DNA from: Thalassotalea_F euphylliae
GTDB lineage: Bacteria; Pseudomonadota; Gammaproteobacteria; Enterobacterales; Alteromonadaceae
DNA: 64,000 bases
Reading direction: 5' to 3'
Assembly: GCF_042682785.1 (NCBI RefSeq)
Contig: NZ_JBHUIB010000001.1
Span: 1,054,001-1,118,000, forward strand
Numbering within the stretch: position 1 is the stretch's first letter; the number at the start of each line of letters is the position of its first letter. The notes beneath the pieces were generated by a model, which did no database searches, had not been told where the DNA came from, and saw nothing but the letters and a program-made list of their open reading frames with translations. Shown in pieces: positions 57,416 through 64,000 of this stretch. The position numbers were made by a program, and so were the translations under genes.

Positions 57416-59629
57416 ATGCAAATCAAACAGGTACTGTCTGCGATAGTCGCAGCAAGTGCGATGTTAAGTTCAACATCGATAGCTGCGTCAATCGGCGAAG
57501 CAAAAACAAATCAATTCTGGTGGCCAGAGCAACTCAACTTAAGTCCACTCCGTCAACACGGCGCAGAATCTAATCCTTACGGCGCAGATTTTAATTATGC
57601 CCAAGCCTTTGCCAAGTTAGACCTAGCAACCGTTAAAACAGATATCGAGAAAACCTTAAAAGATTCGAAAGATTGGTGGCCGGCTGATTGGGGACACTAC
57701 GGTCCATTGATGATTCGTATGGCATGGCATAGCGCTGGTGTATACCGCGTGCACGATGGCCGTGGCGGTGCAGCAGGCGGTCAACAACGATTCGACCCAC
57801 TCAACAGCTGGCCAGATAATGCTAACCTCGACAAAGCACGACGCCTGTTGTGGCCGGTGAAGCAAAAGTACGGTCGCAGCCTTTCTTGGGCTGATTTAAT
57901 GGTACTTGCAGGTAATGTTGCGCTTGAATCTATGGGCTTTAAAACCTTTGGTTTTGCGGGTGGACGTGCAGATGACTGGGAGCCAGATCTGGTGTATTGG
58001 GGTCCAGAAACGGTGATGTTGAAAGACAACCGACGTGACAAAAAAGGTAAATTAAAAGGTCCTCTTGCAGCGGTAGAAATGGGCCTCATTTATGTGAATC
58101 CAGAAGGCCCACATGGTAAACCTGATCCACTTTTAGCGGCCCAAGATATCCGTATGTCTTTTGGGCGTATGGCAATGAACGATGAAGAGATTGTAGCGCT
58201 TATTGCCGGTGGTCACACCTTCGGTAAAGCACATGGCGCAAAGAGCCCTAAAGGTTGTGTTGGCAAAGAGCCAGCCGCAGCTGCAATTGAAGAGCAAGGT
58301 TTTGGTTGGAAGAACAAATGTGGAAAAGGGAATGCTGAAGATACCATTACCAGTGGCCTAGAGGGTGCTTGGACAGTGACACCAACACAGTGGTCAACTA
58401 ACTTCCTCGATAACTTGATGAACTTCAATTGGGTATTAACAAAGAGCCCAGCGGGTGCAAAACAATGGAAGCCTGACTTTGACGGTGCTGACAAACTTGT
58501 GCCGGATGCACATGTTAAAGGAAAATTTAACGCCCCAATGATGTTAACCACTGACATTGCATTGAAAGAAGATCCCGCATTTAGAGCAATCGTCGAACGT
58601 TTTCGCAAAGACCCTGCAGAATTTGAGTTAGCCTTCGCGAAAGCATGGTTTAAATTAACACACCGCGATATGGGACCACGTGCTCGTTATGTTGGTGCTG
58701 AAGTACCAGCCGAAGTACTGCTATGGCAAGATCCATTGCCAGCGGCTAAAGGCAAGCCGATTAATCGGAAAGATGCAACAGATATTAAGAAGCAAATCAT
58801 TGCGACAGGCATTGCACCATCAGAACTCGTGAAAACAGCGTGGGCATCTGCAGCAAGTCATCGTGTTACTGATATGCGTGGCGGTGCCAATGGTGCTCGT
58901 ATTCGTCTGGAGCCACAAGCAAATTGGGCGGTAAACGACCCTAAAAATCTAAGCAGCACACTGGCAGAGCTAGAGAAAGTTCAAACAGCTTTCAACAAAA
59001 AGTCGAGCAGTCGAAAAGTATCACTTGCTGACGTTATCGTACTTGCTGGTGCAGCAGGTATTGAGGAAGCAGCAAAAGCAGGTGGCAGAAAACTTGTTGT
59101 GCCTTTCGCACCGGGTCGCGTTGATGCAACACAAGCGCAAACAGAGGTGCTGTCGTTTTCTTACTTAGAGCCAAAAGCCGATGCCTTTAGAAACTACTTC
59201 GATGGCACTAGTTATATGGGGCCCACAGAGATGATGGTCGACAAAGCCAACATGTTAGGCCTTACCGTACCTGAAATGACGGTGTTACTTGGTGGGTTGC
59301 GTAGTATCAATATCAACTACGACGGCAGTAGTCACGGCATTTTAACGAATAAGCCAGGTAGTTTGAGTAATGACTTTTTCGTGAATCTGCTTGATATGAG
59401 CACCGTATGGAGCAAAGGTGCGCAAGAAGGCCTTTATGAAGGTAAAGACAGAAAATCTGGCAAAACGAAATGGACCGCAACGCCAGTTGATCTAATTTAT
59501 GGCTCGAATTCAGAGCTAAGAGCCATTGCTGAAGTGTATGCCTCTGCTGATGCTAAACAAAAGTTCGTGGACGACTTCGTAAAAGCATGGGTGAAAGTGA
59601 TGCGCCTGGATCGCTTTGATTTAAAGTAA
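57416..59629 (+). CDS. katG2: Secreted catalase-peroxidase
   Basis: The protein has 737 residues. An N-terminal signal peptide (MQIKQVLSAIVAASAMLSST, cleaved near residue 24) precedes a full catalase-peroxidase: RMAWHSAGVYRVHDGRGG (distal pocket), MGLIYVNPEGPHG (adduct Tyr), RMSFGRMAMNDEE (adduct Met), GGHTFGKAHG (proximal His). Periplasmic KatP/KatA-type enzymes protect against external peroxide. It is clearly diverged from the cytoplasmic katG, so it is a separate gene and not a recent duplicate. Its last 54 bp recur at 61499-61552. A GGGGGAG site precedes the ATG. Confidence 0.94.
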   Translation: MQIKQVLSAIVAASAMLSSTSIAASIGEAKTNQFWWPEQLNLSPLRQHGAESNPYGADFNYAQAFAKLDLATVKTDIEKTLKDSKDWWPADWGHYGPLMIRMAWHSAGVYRVHDGRGGAAGGQQRFDPLNSWPDNANLDKARRLLWPVKQKYGRSLSWADLMVLAGNVALESMGFKTFGFAGGRADDWEPDLVYWGPETVMLKDNRRDKKGKLKGPLAAVEMGLIYVNPEGPHGKPDPLLAAQDIRMSFGRMAMNDEEIVALIAGGHTFGKAHGAKSPKGCVGKEPAAAAIEEQGFGWKNKCGKGNAEDTITSGLEGAWTVTPTQWSTNFLDNLMNFNWVLTKSPAGAKQWKPDFDGADKLVPDAHVKGKFNAPMMLTTDIALKEDPAFRAIVERFRKDPAEFELAFAKAWFKLTHRDMGPRARYVGAEVPAEVLLWQDPLPAAKGKPINRKDATDIKKQIIATGIAPSELVKTAWASAASHRVTDMRGGANGARIRLEPQANWAVNDPKNLSSTLAELEKVQTAFNKKSSSRKVSLADVIVLAGAAGIEEAAKAGGRKLVVPFAPGRVDATQAQTEVLSFSYLEPKADAFRNYFDGTSYMGPTEMMVDKANMLGLTVPEMTVLLGGLRSININYDGSSHGILTNKPGSLSNDFFVNLLDMSTVWSKGAQEGLYEGKDRKSGKTKWTATPVDLIYGSNSELRAIAEVYASADAKQKFVDDFVKAWVKVMRLDRFDLK
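59576..59629 (+). repeat. Direct repeat copy 1: 3' end of secreted katG
   Basis: These 54 bp form the last 17 codons and stop of the intact gene. 49 of 54 positions are identical to 61499-61552. The five differences are all at third codon positions (Val, Leu, Leu, Lys, and TAA against TAG), so the encoded C terminus is the same. Confidence 0.92.
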
Positions 59630-59641
59630 CAAACCTAACTT

Positions 59642-59667
59642 GAGCGGCAACATCGCCGCTCTTTTTT
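59642..59667 (+). terminator. Terminator after the secreted katG
   Basis: GAGCGGC and GCCGCTC form a 7-bp stem with a 6-nt loop, followed by six T. Confidence 0.87.
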
Positions 59668-59768
59668 GATCAATACATGAATTTTCCTGCATTATGCAAC
59701 TTAAGTTGTGCTATATCACCGATAAATGTAAAGTTGTCCCGCAAAAATAATGACAAAAGGAAATGATC

Positions 59769-60968
59769 ATGAAGGGCATCGTCATATTGGCTGCCATTGT
59801 CGTCTCTCTGACGCTCACTGGTTGCGCTAATACTTCACGAGTTACTAATAAACCTAAAGTAAAAGTGAACGCAAGCGTAGAAACTCCAAACTCTACAGAG
59901 TTAGCTATTTACCTGCCAGAAGGCAAGCGAACACTAGAGTTTTTTTCAGGAACACTTCACAGACCAGGAAAAGCTTTACAAGATAGCGTTATTGAAGCTT
60001 TTAAACCTTATTTTAAAAACTACAGACTGTTCGACTACAAAAATGATGTCGATAAATTTGGGTTGCTATTAGATCTTGATCCAGAATGGAAATTTGAAAA
60101 TGGAAAAGTCTATTCAACCATCAATTACAATATTTATTTACCAAGTGGTGAAAATATAAGATCTGGAACATTCAAAAACAATGCTACGGCAAATTATCGA
60201 CATACCGACGCAGCGTTTTTTAATTCTAGTTTCAAGGCACTACAAAGCTTAGCCATTTCGATACTAAACAAACAACTACCTTCACAAGAAAAATTTCCTA
60301 GTGCAGGAAACATGGCTGCTTTTGATTTAAATCTGCTAATAAATGCTGATAAGCCCGTAAGCAGTGGAACTGCATTTCTTCTCAATAGTCATGGAAATTT
60401 CATGACTTCAAACCACGTAGTCAAAAGCTGTATGGTTACAAAAGTAAAATTCAAAGACGGTGTTTTTGACGTAAAACTCGAAGAAAACAGTAAATTGTTG
60501 GACTTGGCAGTATTTAGCTCGGCGGTATCTGATAAAGATTTTTTACCAATTAGAAAATCTGAGAAAATTAACTTAGGAGAGAAGGTTGTATCTGTGAGCT
60601 ATCCACTCAAAGGTGTTCTAGCTTCTTCGGCAAATTTAACGCTTGGAAATGTAACCTCTAAAAAAGCACTTCAAGGCTCACTTGGCTTATTTCAGTTTAG
60701 TGCACCCATTCAGCCTGGTTCAAGTGGCGGAGCTTTAGTTGCTGAAAGTGGCGAAGTAATTGGTGTTGTCACGAGCACTCTCAACGCGAAAGAGCTGATC
60801 GAGGAGGGTATCGTCCCGCAAAATATTAATTTTGCACTTCAAAGTCACTACCTTTCCAAATTTTTAGATGCTCACCAGATACAATACGAAACAAATAAAA
60901 ATTTAGCCTTGCAAGATGTGAACGACATAGCGTTAGCATCTACAGGGCAAGTTGTTTGCTATCAATAA
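59769..60968 (+). CDS. Trypsin-like serine protease lipoprotein
   Basis: The ATG at 59769 (AAAAGGA 7 bp upstream) gives 399 residues; the in-frame ATG at 59763 is too close to the site. The lipoprotein signal ends LTLTGC (Cys near 19). An N-terminal domain (about 30-185) has no match I recognise. The C-terminal domain is a trypsin/DegP-like protease with His in TSNHVVKSC, Asp in LLDLAVFSS and Ser in QPGSSGGALV. No PDZ domain follows. The gene is AT-rich (25% G+C at 60121-60180) unlike katG, and it lies inside the katG-tail repeats, so it looks horizontally acquired. Confidence 0.8.
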   Translation: MKGIVILAAIVVSLTLTGCANTSRVTNKPKVKVNASVETPNSTELAIYLPEGKRTLEFFSGTLHRPGKALQDSVIEAFKPYFKNYRLFDYKNDVDKFGLLLDLDPEWKFENGKVYSTINYNIYLPSGENIRSGTFKNNATANYRHTDAAFFNSSFKALQSLAISILNKQLPSQEKFPSAGNMAAFDLNLLINADKPVSSGTAFLLNSHGNFMTSNHVVKSCMVTKVKFKDGVFDVKLEENSKLLDLAVFSSAVSDKDFLPIRKSEKINLGEKVVSVSYPLKGVLASSANLTLGNVTSKKALQGSLGLFQFSAPIQPGSSGGALVAESGEVIGVVTSTLNAKELIEEGIVPQNINFALQSHYLSKFLDAHQIQYETNKNLALQDVNDIALASTGQVVCYQ

Positions 60969-60977
60969 GGATATGAT

Positions 60978-61505
60978 ATGAAACTTATAAACTGGGCAAT
61001 AACTCTCTTAATATTCAGCGTTACTTTGCAATCTGCTGCTAGTCCGATACCAGCAATGAAATACGTAAGTAATGTCGATGATGAACATAGCTTCGATGTG
61101 CTTAAGTCAAACAATGCGTGGAAGAATTTAGACAAGGAGCTTCATGGCAGTCCTTTTCTTCTTGTTGCATACATGGAAACTCAAGAAACAAACGGTGGTA
61201 GCGCCGCTGTTGCAACATCAGCACTTTTTTCAGCTGCAACACTTGGCATAATCCCTATCGTTAACAATAACGATATCGTTCTTACGTTCCGTATTAGGCT
61301 TAACAATTCAACAGTTACTGAGCACATTTACACACACAATGTGACAGACGCAAACTCGATTTGGGCAGGTCCAAATCGAGAACTAAATAAAGAAACGAAA
61401 GAATGGCTTAAAAAATCTACTGAAAAGTTTGTCTCAGATATATCGACAGATGACCAACTTGCAGAAGTATTAAAAGAATACGAGTTTTATTTCGGTAATT
61501 CGTAA
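60978..61505 (+). CDS. Secreted hypothetical protein, cassette partner of the protease
   Basis: The protein has 175 residues with a signal peptide (about 1-21). It starts 10 bp after the protease gene, so the two are co-transcribed. Visible parts are FDVLKSNNAWKNLDKELHG, a hydrophobic Gly/Ala/Ser stretch (AAVATSALFSAATLGIIPIV, about 75-94) and a beta-like segment LTFRIRLNNSTVTEHIYTH. No family recognised. The last Ser codon and stop TAA lie inside katG-tail repeat copy 2, so the original C terminus may have been cut by the recombination that placed the cassette here. Confidence 0.65.
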   Translation: MKLINWAITLLIFSVTLQSAASPIPAMKYVSNVDDEHSFDVLKSNNAWKNLDKELHGSPFLLVAYMETQETNGGSAAVATSALFSAATLGIIPIVNNNDIVLTFRIRLNNSTVTEHIYTHNVTDANSIWAGPNRELNKETKEWLKKSTEKFVSDISTDDQLAEVLKEYEFYFGNS

Positions 61506-61552
61506 AAGCATGGGTGAAAGTCATGCGCCTAGATCGCTTTGATTTGAAATAG
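61499..61552 (+). pseudogene. Direct repeat copy 2: orphan 3' end of katG
   Basis: This 54-bp remnant reads in frame as the last 17 codons of the secreted katG plus a TAG stop, with no start or upstream coding part. It is 91% identical to copy 1 with only synonymous changes. It is followed by its own terminator, as a genuine gene end would be. Confidence 0.88.
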
Positions 61553-61558
61553 ATAACA

Positions 61559-61570
61559 GTAAGCGCTTAC
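61559..61570. promoter_or_regulatory. LacI/GalR-type palindrome upstream of the amylase gene
   Basis: GTAAGCGCTTAC is a perfect 12-bp palindrome with a central CG, typical of LacI-family operators. It lies about 175 bp before the alpha-amylase ATG, ahead of the terminator hairpin, so a role in amylase control would require a distant or looping site. Confidence 0.45.
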
Positions 61571-61578
61571 ATACTTAT

Positions 61579-61606
61579 TAAACGCCACTAATGTGGCGTT
61601 TTTTTT
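61579..61606 (+). terminator. Terminator after the orphan katG tail
   Basis: AACGCCAC and GTGGCGTT pair around TAAT and are followed by a run of eight T in all. It isolates the amylase gene from the protease cassette. Confidence 0.88.
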
Positions 61607-61655
61607 CACCTTAACTTTTCAGTTTTCAACATTATTGCTCTTTTAACTGCATACG

Positions 61656-61676
61656 TATTCATCCTATAGATGAATA
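61656..61676. promoter_or_regulatory. Inverted repeat in the amylase promoter region
   Basis: TATTCATC and GATGAATA are perfect inverted repeats separated by CTATA, 70 bp before the amylase ATG. It could be an operator or a leader hairpin; the regulator is not recognised. Confidence 0.45.
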
Positions 61677-61745
61677 TTTTTCAACCGAAAACGATGCTAA
61701 ACCTATTCTTGGTTAACAAAATATTAACAGAGGGGGGAGTAGAAA

Positions 61746-63131
61746 ATGAAAAGTAAAATAACAACCAGTCTTTTAGCGTTAAGCATCGCCTTTAGTGGTT
61801 CAGCCAGCGCCGAGGCGATACTACATGCGTTCAACTGGTCGTACGATGACGTGGCGGCGAAAGCATCAGAAATTGCTAACCTTGGTTACAAGAAGGTGCT
61901 AGTTTCGCCTGCGTATAAATCAACCGGTAGTCAATGGTGGGCACGTTATCAGCCACAAGACTATCGCGTCATTGATAATCCGCTCGGTAACACGACTGAC
62001 TTTAAAGAGATGATCACAACACTGAAAAGCCACGGTGTGGAGGTGTATGCTGATATCGTGTTTAATCACATGGCAAACGAAGCATCAATTCGCTCTGATT
62101 TGAGCTATCCAGGCAGTGCAGTATTGGCTGAATACGCCAGTAACCCTGATACAGCTAATCAGACCTTGTTTGGTGACATAACCGATAACTTTTTAGGCGC
62201 CAATGATTTCCATCCAGCAGGTTGTATTACTGACTGGGGGAATCCAGGCCATGTTCAGTATTGGCGATTGTGTGGTGGTAATGGTGACACTGGTTTACCG
62301 GATCTAGACCCTAACAATTGGGTTGTCGCGCAGCAAAAGACTTACTTAAACAAGTTAAAAGAATTCGGTGTGACCGGCTTTAGAGTTGATGCTGCAAAAC
62401 ATATGTCAAACTACCATATCAACGCCGTATTTGATGGTGATATCAAAAATGGCGTTAATGTATTTGGTGAAGTGATCACCGCAGGCGGTGCAGGTTCAAC
62501 AGAGTACGATAGCTTTCTAGCCCCGTATTTAAACGATACTGGACACAATGCCTACGACTTTCCGTTGTTTAACTCAATGCGTAACGCATTAGGCTTCGGT
62601 GGCTCGATGGCCCAGCTAGTTGATCCAGGCGCATATGGCCAAGCGCTTGATGGCAACCGTGCGATAACCTTCAGTGTCACACATGACATCCCGCTCAATG
62701 AGGGTTTTAGATACCAAATCTTAGACCCTACTGACGAGTTCTTAGCAAATGCCTACATATTTGGTCGTGATGGCGGCGTACCCATGGTTTATTCAGATCA
62801 TAACGAAAGTGGTGATAACCGCTGGCAAGATATGTACAAGCGTAGTGATGTGGTTGCACAATTGAAGTTCCATAACGGCGCGCATGGCCATGGTATGCAA
62901 GTCATTAGTTACAGCGACTGTCATATCTTATTTAAACGAGATCATGTTGGTATTGTTGGTATTAATAAGTGTGGTTCAGGTCGCGACGTTTGGGTGAATA
63001 CTGCAACCGACAACTTGTGGTGGTACCGAAATTACGTCGATACCTTAACGGGCGACACGCAATACATAACCTCTCAATGGCACAAGTTCTACTTACCAGA
63101 ACGTGGCGCAAGAATGTGGCTTATGCAATAA
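61746..63131 (+). CDS. Secreted alpha-amylase (GH13)
   Basis: The protein has 461 residues with a signal peptide (about 1-22). The GH13 conserved regions are DIVFNHM (I), GFRVDAAKH (II, nucleophile Asp), FGEVITAGG (III, acid/base Glu) and FSVTHDIP (IV, transition-state Asp, with Thr-His-Asp in place of the usual Asn-His-Asp). Four cysteines (PAGCITDWG, RLCGGNG, SDCHILF, NKCGSG) could form disulphides, as in animal-type secreted amylases. It has no starch-binding module. The GGGGGGAG site is very strong. The single gene hydrolyses external starch or glycogen. Confidence 0.93.
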   Translation: MKSKITTSLLALSIAFSGSASAEAILHAFNWSYDDVAAKASEIANLGYKKVLVSPAYKSTGSQWWARYQPQDYRVIDNPLGNTTDFKEMITTLKSHGVEVYADIVFNHMANEASIRSDLSYPGSAVLAEYASNPDTANQTLFGDITDNFLGANDFHPAGCITDWGNPGHVQYWRLCGGNGDTGLPDLDPNNWVVAQQKTYLNKLKEFGVTGFRVDAAKHMSNYHINAVFDGDIKNGVNVFGEVITAGGAGSTEYDSFLAPYLNDTGHNAYDFPLFNSMRNALGFGGSMAQLVDPGAYGQALDGNRAITFSVTHDIPLNEGFRYQILDPTDEFLANAYIFGRDGGVPMVYSDHNESGDNRWQDMYKRSDVVAQLKFHNGAHGHGMQVISYSDCHILFKRDHVGIVGINKCGSGRDVWVNTATDNLWWYRNYVDTLTGDTQYITSQWHKFYLPERGARMWLMQ

Positions 63132-63301
63132 CAACGTAGGCCAAACTATCGACTTGTGGGCGCCTAAAATGGCGCTCACTTATCGCTTATTTTTATCTGT
63201 TTACTACCAGTATTTTGTTTAACTGGTTTTCCCTTATCAAAGACTTTGTTAGCATCGAGATTCTCTATTATTTGAACATCCGGCTCTAATTACGTCGCTA
63301 A

Positions 63302-64000
63302 ATGAAAGACTTACTGGAAGATATCTACAAACAGTGTTTACCGCTGACCACCAAAGGCAAGGTCGCGGATTATATTCCTGCGCTTGCGAAGGTAAACCCT
63401 AACCAATTTGGGATAGCTATCTATACAAACGAAGGCAAAGTATATTCTGCTGGCGATGCAAAAACGCCTTTTTCTATTCAGAGTATCTCAAAAGTCTTTG
63501 GTTTAACCCTGGCCATGCAGCGTAAAGGCGATGATATATGGCAGCGAGTTGGCCGAGAGCCGTCAGGTCTTCCCTTTAACTCACTTGTTCAACTTGAATA
63601 TGAGAATGGCATACCTCGTAACCCTTTTATCAACGCCGGCGCACTGGTTATCTCAGACATGATAGAGTCGCATTACGCGGCTTCAAATTTGGTGATGAAG
63701 CACTTTGTTAGACGGTTGGCACGCAATGAAGCCATTAAAGTAGACGAAGTAGTCGCTGCATCGGAATACGAACATCGTTCACGCAATGCGGCAATGGCTT
63801 ACTTGATGAAAGCATTTGGTAACTTCGATAACGATGTTGAAAAAGTGCTGCTCAGCTATTTTTCCAACTGCGCGATTACCATGTCATGTATCGATTTAGC
63901 TAAATCAGTCAGTTACCTTGCCAATAATGGCGTACATTTAGGCACAGACAGACAAGTGCTCACCAAAAACCAAACCAAACAGCTGAATGCGTTAATGGCA
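63302..64000 (+). CDS. glsA: Glutaminase A (N-terminal part)
   Basis: The ATG at 63302 opens MKDLLEDIYKQCLP, and 233 codons run to the right edge without a stop; the full protein is about 305 residues. Serine-beta-lactamase-like motifs are FSIQSISKVFGL (catalytic Ser-x-x-Lys), NPFINAGALV and a Tyr in SEYEHRSRNAAMAYLMK. It deaminates glutamine to glutamate and ammonia. It follows the amylase by 170 bp, with only a weak GGCGCC/GGCGC hairpin in between. C-terminal part not visible. Confidence 0.95.
   Translation, partial: MKDLLEDIYKQCLPLTTKGKVADYIPALAKVNPNQFGIAIYTNEGKVYSAGDAKTPFSIQSISKVFGLTLAMQRKGDDIWQRVGREPSGLPFNSLVQLEYENGIPRNPFINAGALVISDMIESHYAASNLVMKHFVRRLARNEAIKVDEVVAASEYEHRSRNAAMAYLMKAFGNFDNDVEKVLLSYFSNCAITMSCIDLAKSVSYLANNGVHLGTDRQVLTKNQTKQLNALMA

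Noticed and set aside
58213..58608. 131-codon minus-strand frame inside the secreted katG
   Set aside because: It lies wholly opposite conserved catalase-peroxidase motifs and has no family features of its own.
53513..59629. The two katG genes as an assembly or recent tandem duplication
   Set aside because: They are on opposite strands, only one has a signal peptide, and the protein sequences differ throughout; only the 54-bp tail at 61499 is a true recent-type repeat, and it matches the second gene.
1..64000. tRNA, rRNA, CRISPR arrays, insertion sequences, prophage genes
   Set aside because: I found no cloverleaf sequence, spaced repeat array, transposase, integrase or phage structural protein in any reading frame.

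Overview
The window (about 42-45% G+C by eye) comes from a marine-type gammaproteobacterium of the Alteromonadales. Colwelliaceae such as Thalassotalea or Colwellia fit best, but this rests on gene content and order only. The hemN / yihI / CsrB-type RNA and ccoG-srkA-dsbA neighbourhoods are the gammaproteobacterial ones. I see no tRNA, rRNA, CRISPR array, transposase or prophage, so this is chromosomal backbone with small accessory insertions.

Layout. 1-2.4 kb (minus): the start of hemN behind a class II FNR-type promoter, a DksA/TraR zinc-finger protein, a DUF2489 protein, yihI, and a well-supported but unannotated CsrB/CsrC-type regulatory RNA. 2.7-11.2 kb: VOC protein, purU, an amino-acid-type chemoreceptor, a BvgS-like hybrid kinase, a peroxiredoxin-like protein and a META lipoprotein. 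11.3-16.7 kb (plus): hutG-hutF-fdhD-formate-dehydrogenase-like genes behind a HutC-type operator, which looks like a unit that ends histidine degradation and disposes of the formate released. 17-20.3 kb: ccoG-srkA-dsbA. 20.3-28.9 kb: a VTT membrane protein with a beta-propeller/SHOCT protein, a tandem-OB SSB-like protein, a KAS III, dapE, an OlsF-like double acyltransferase and an LpxH-like phosphatase. 29-40.4 kb: DUF748 protein, CHASE hybrid kinase, DUF3754 protein, XdhC, 7TM diguanylate cyclase and a large MscS channel. 40.5-47.2 kb: a Tat-exported two-subunit molybdenum hydroxylase and a secreted BNR-repeat protein with a LolA-like partner.

47.3-53.4 kb is stress-type accessory DNA: a MerR regulator divergent from a thiopurine methyltransferase across a textbook 19-bp-spacer operator, a LysR regulator divergent from a flavodoxin/SnoaL fusion, a secreted SnoaL protein, a Tat-exported dienelactone hydrolase, and small envelope proteins. 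53.5-59.6 kb is a peroxide-defence block: cytoplasmic katG, a DUF2061 protein with an overlooked 44-residue ORF, oxyR, and a second katG with a signal peptide.

The most unusual structural feature is at 59.6-61.55 kb. The last 54 bp of the second katG recur 1.92 kb downstream with five differences, all synonymous. Between the copies lies an AT-rich two-gene cassette (trypsin-like protease lipoprotein plus a secreted protein), and each copy is followed by its own terminator. This looks like insertion or recombination at the 3' end of katG. The window ends with a secreted GH13 alpha-amylase and the start of a glutaminase gene.
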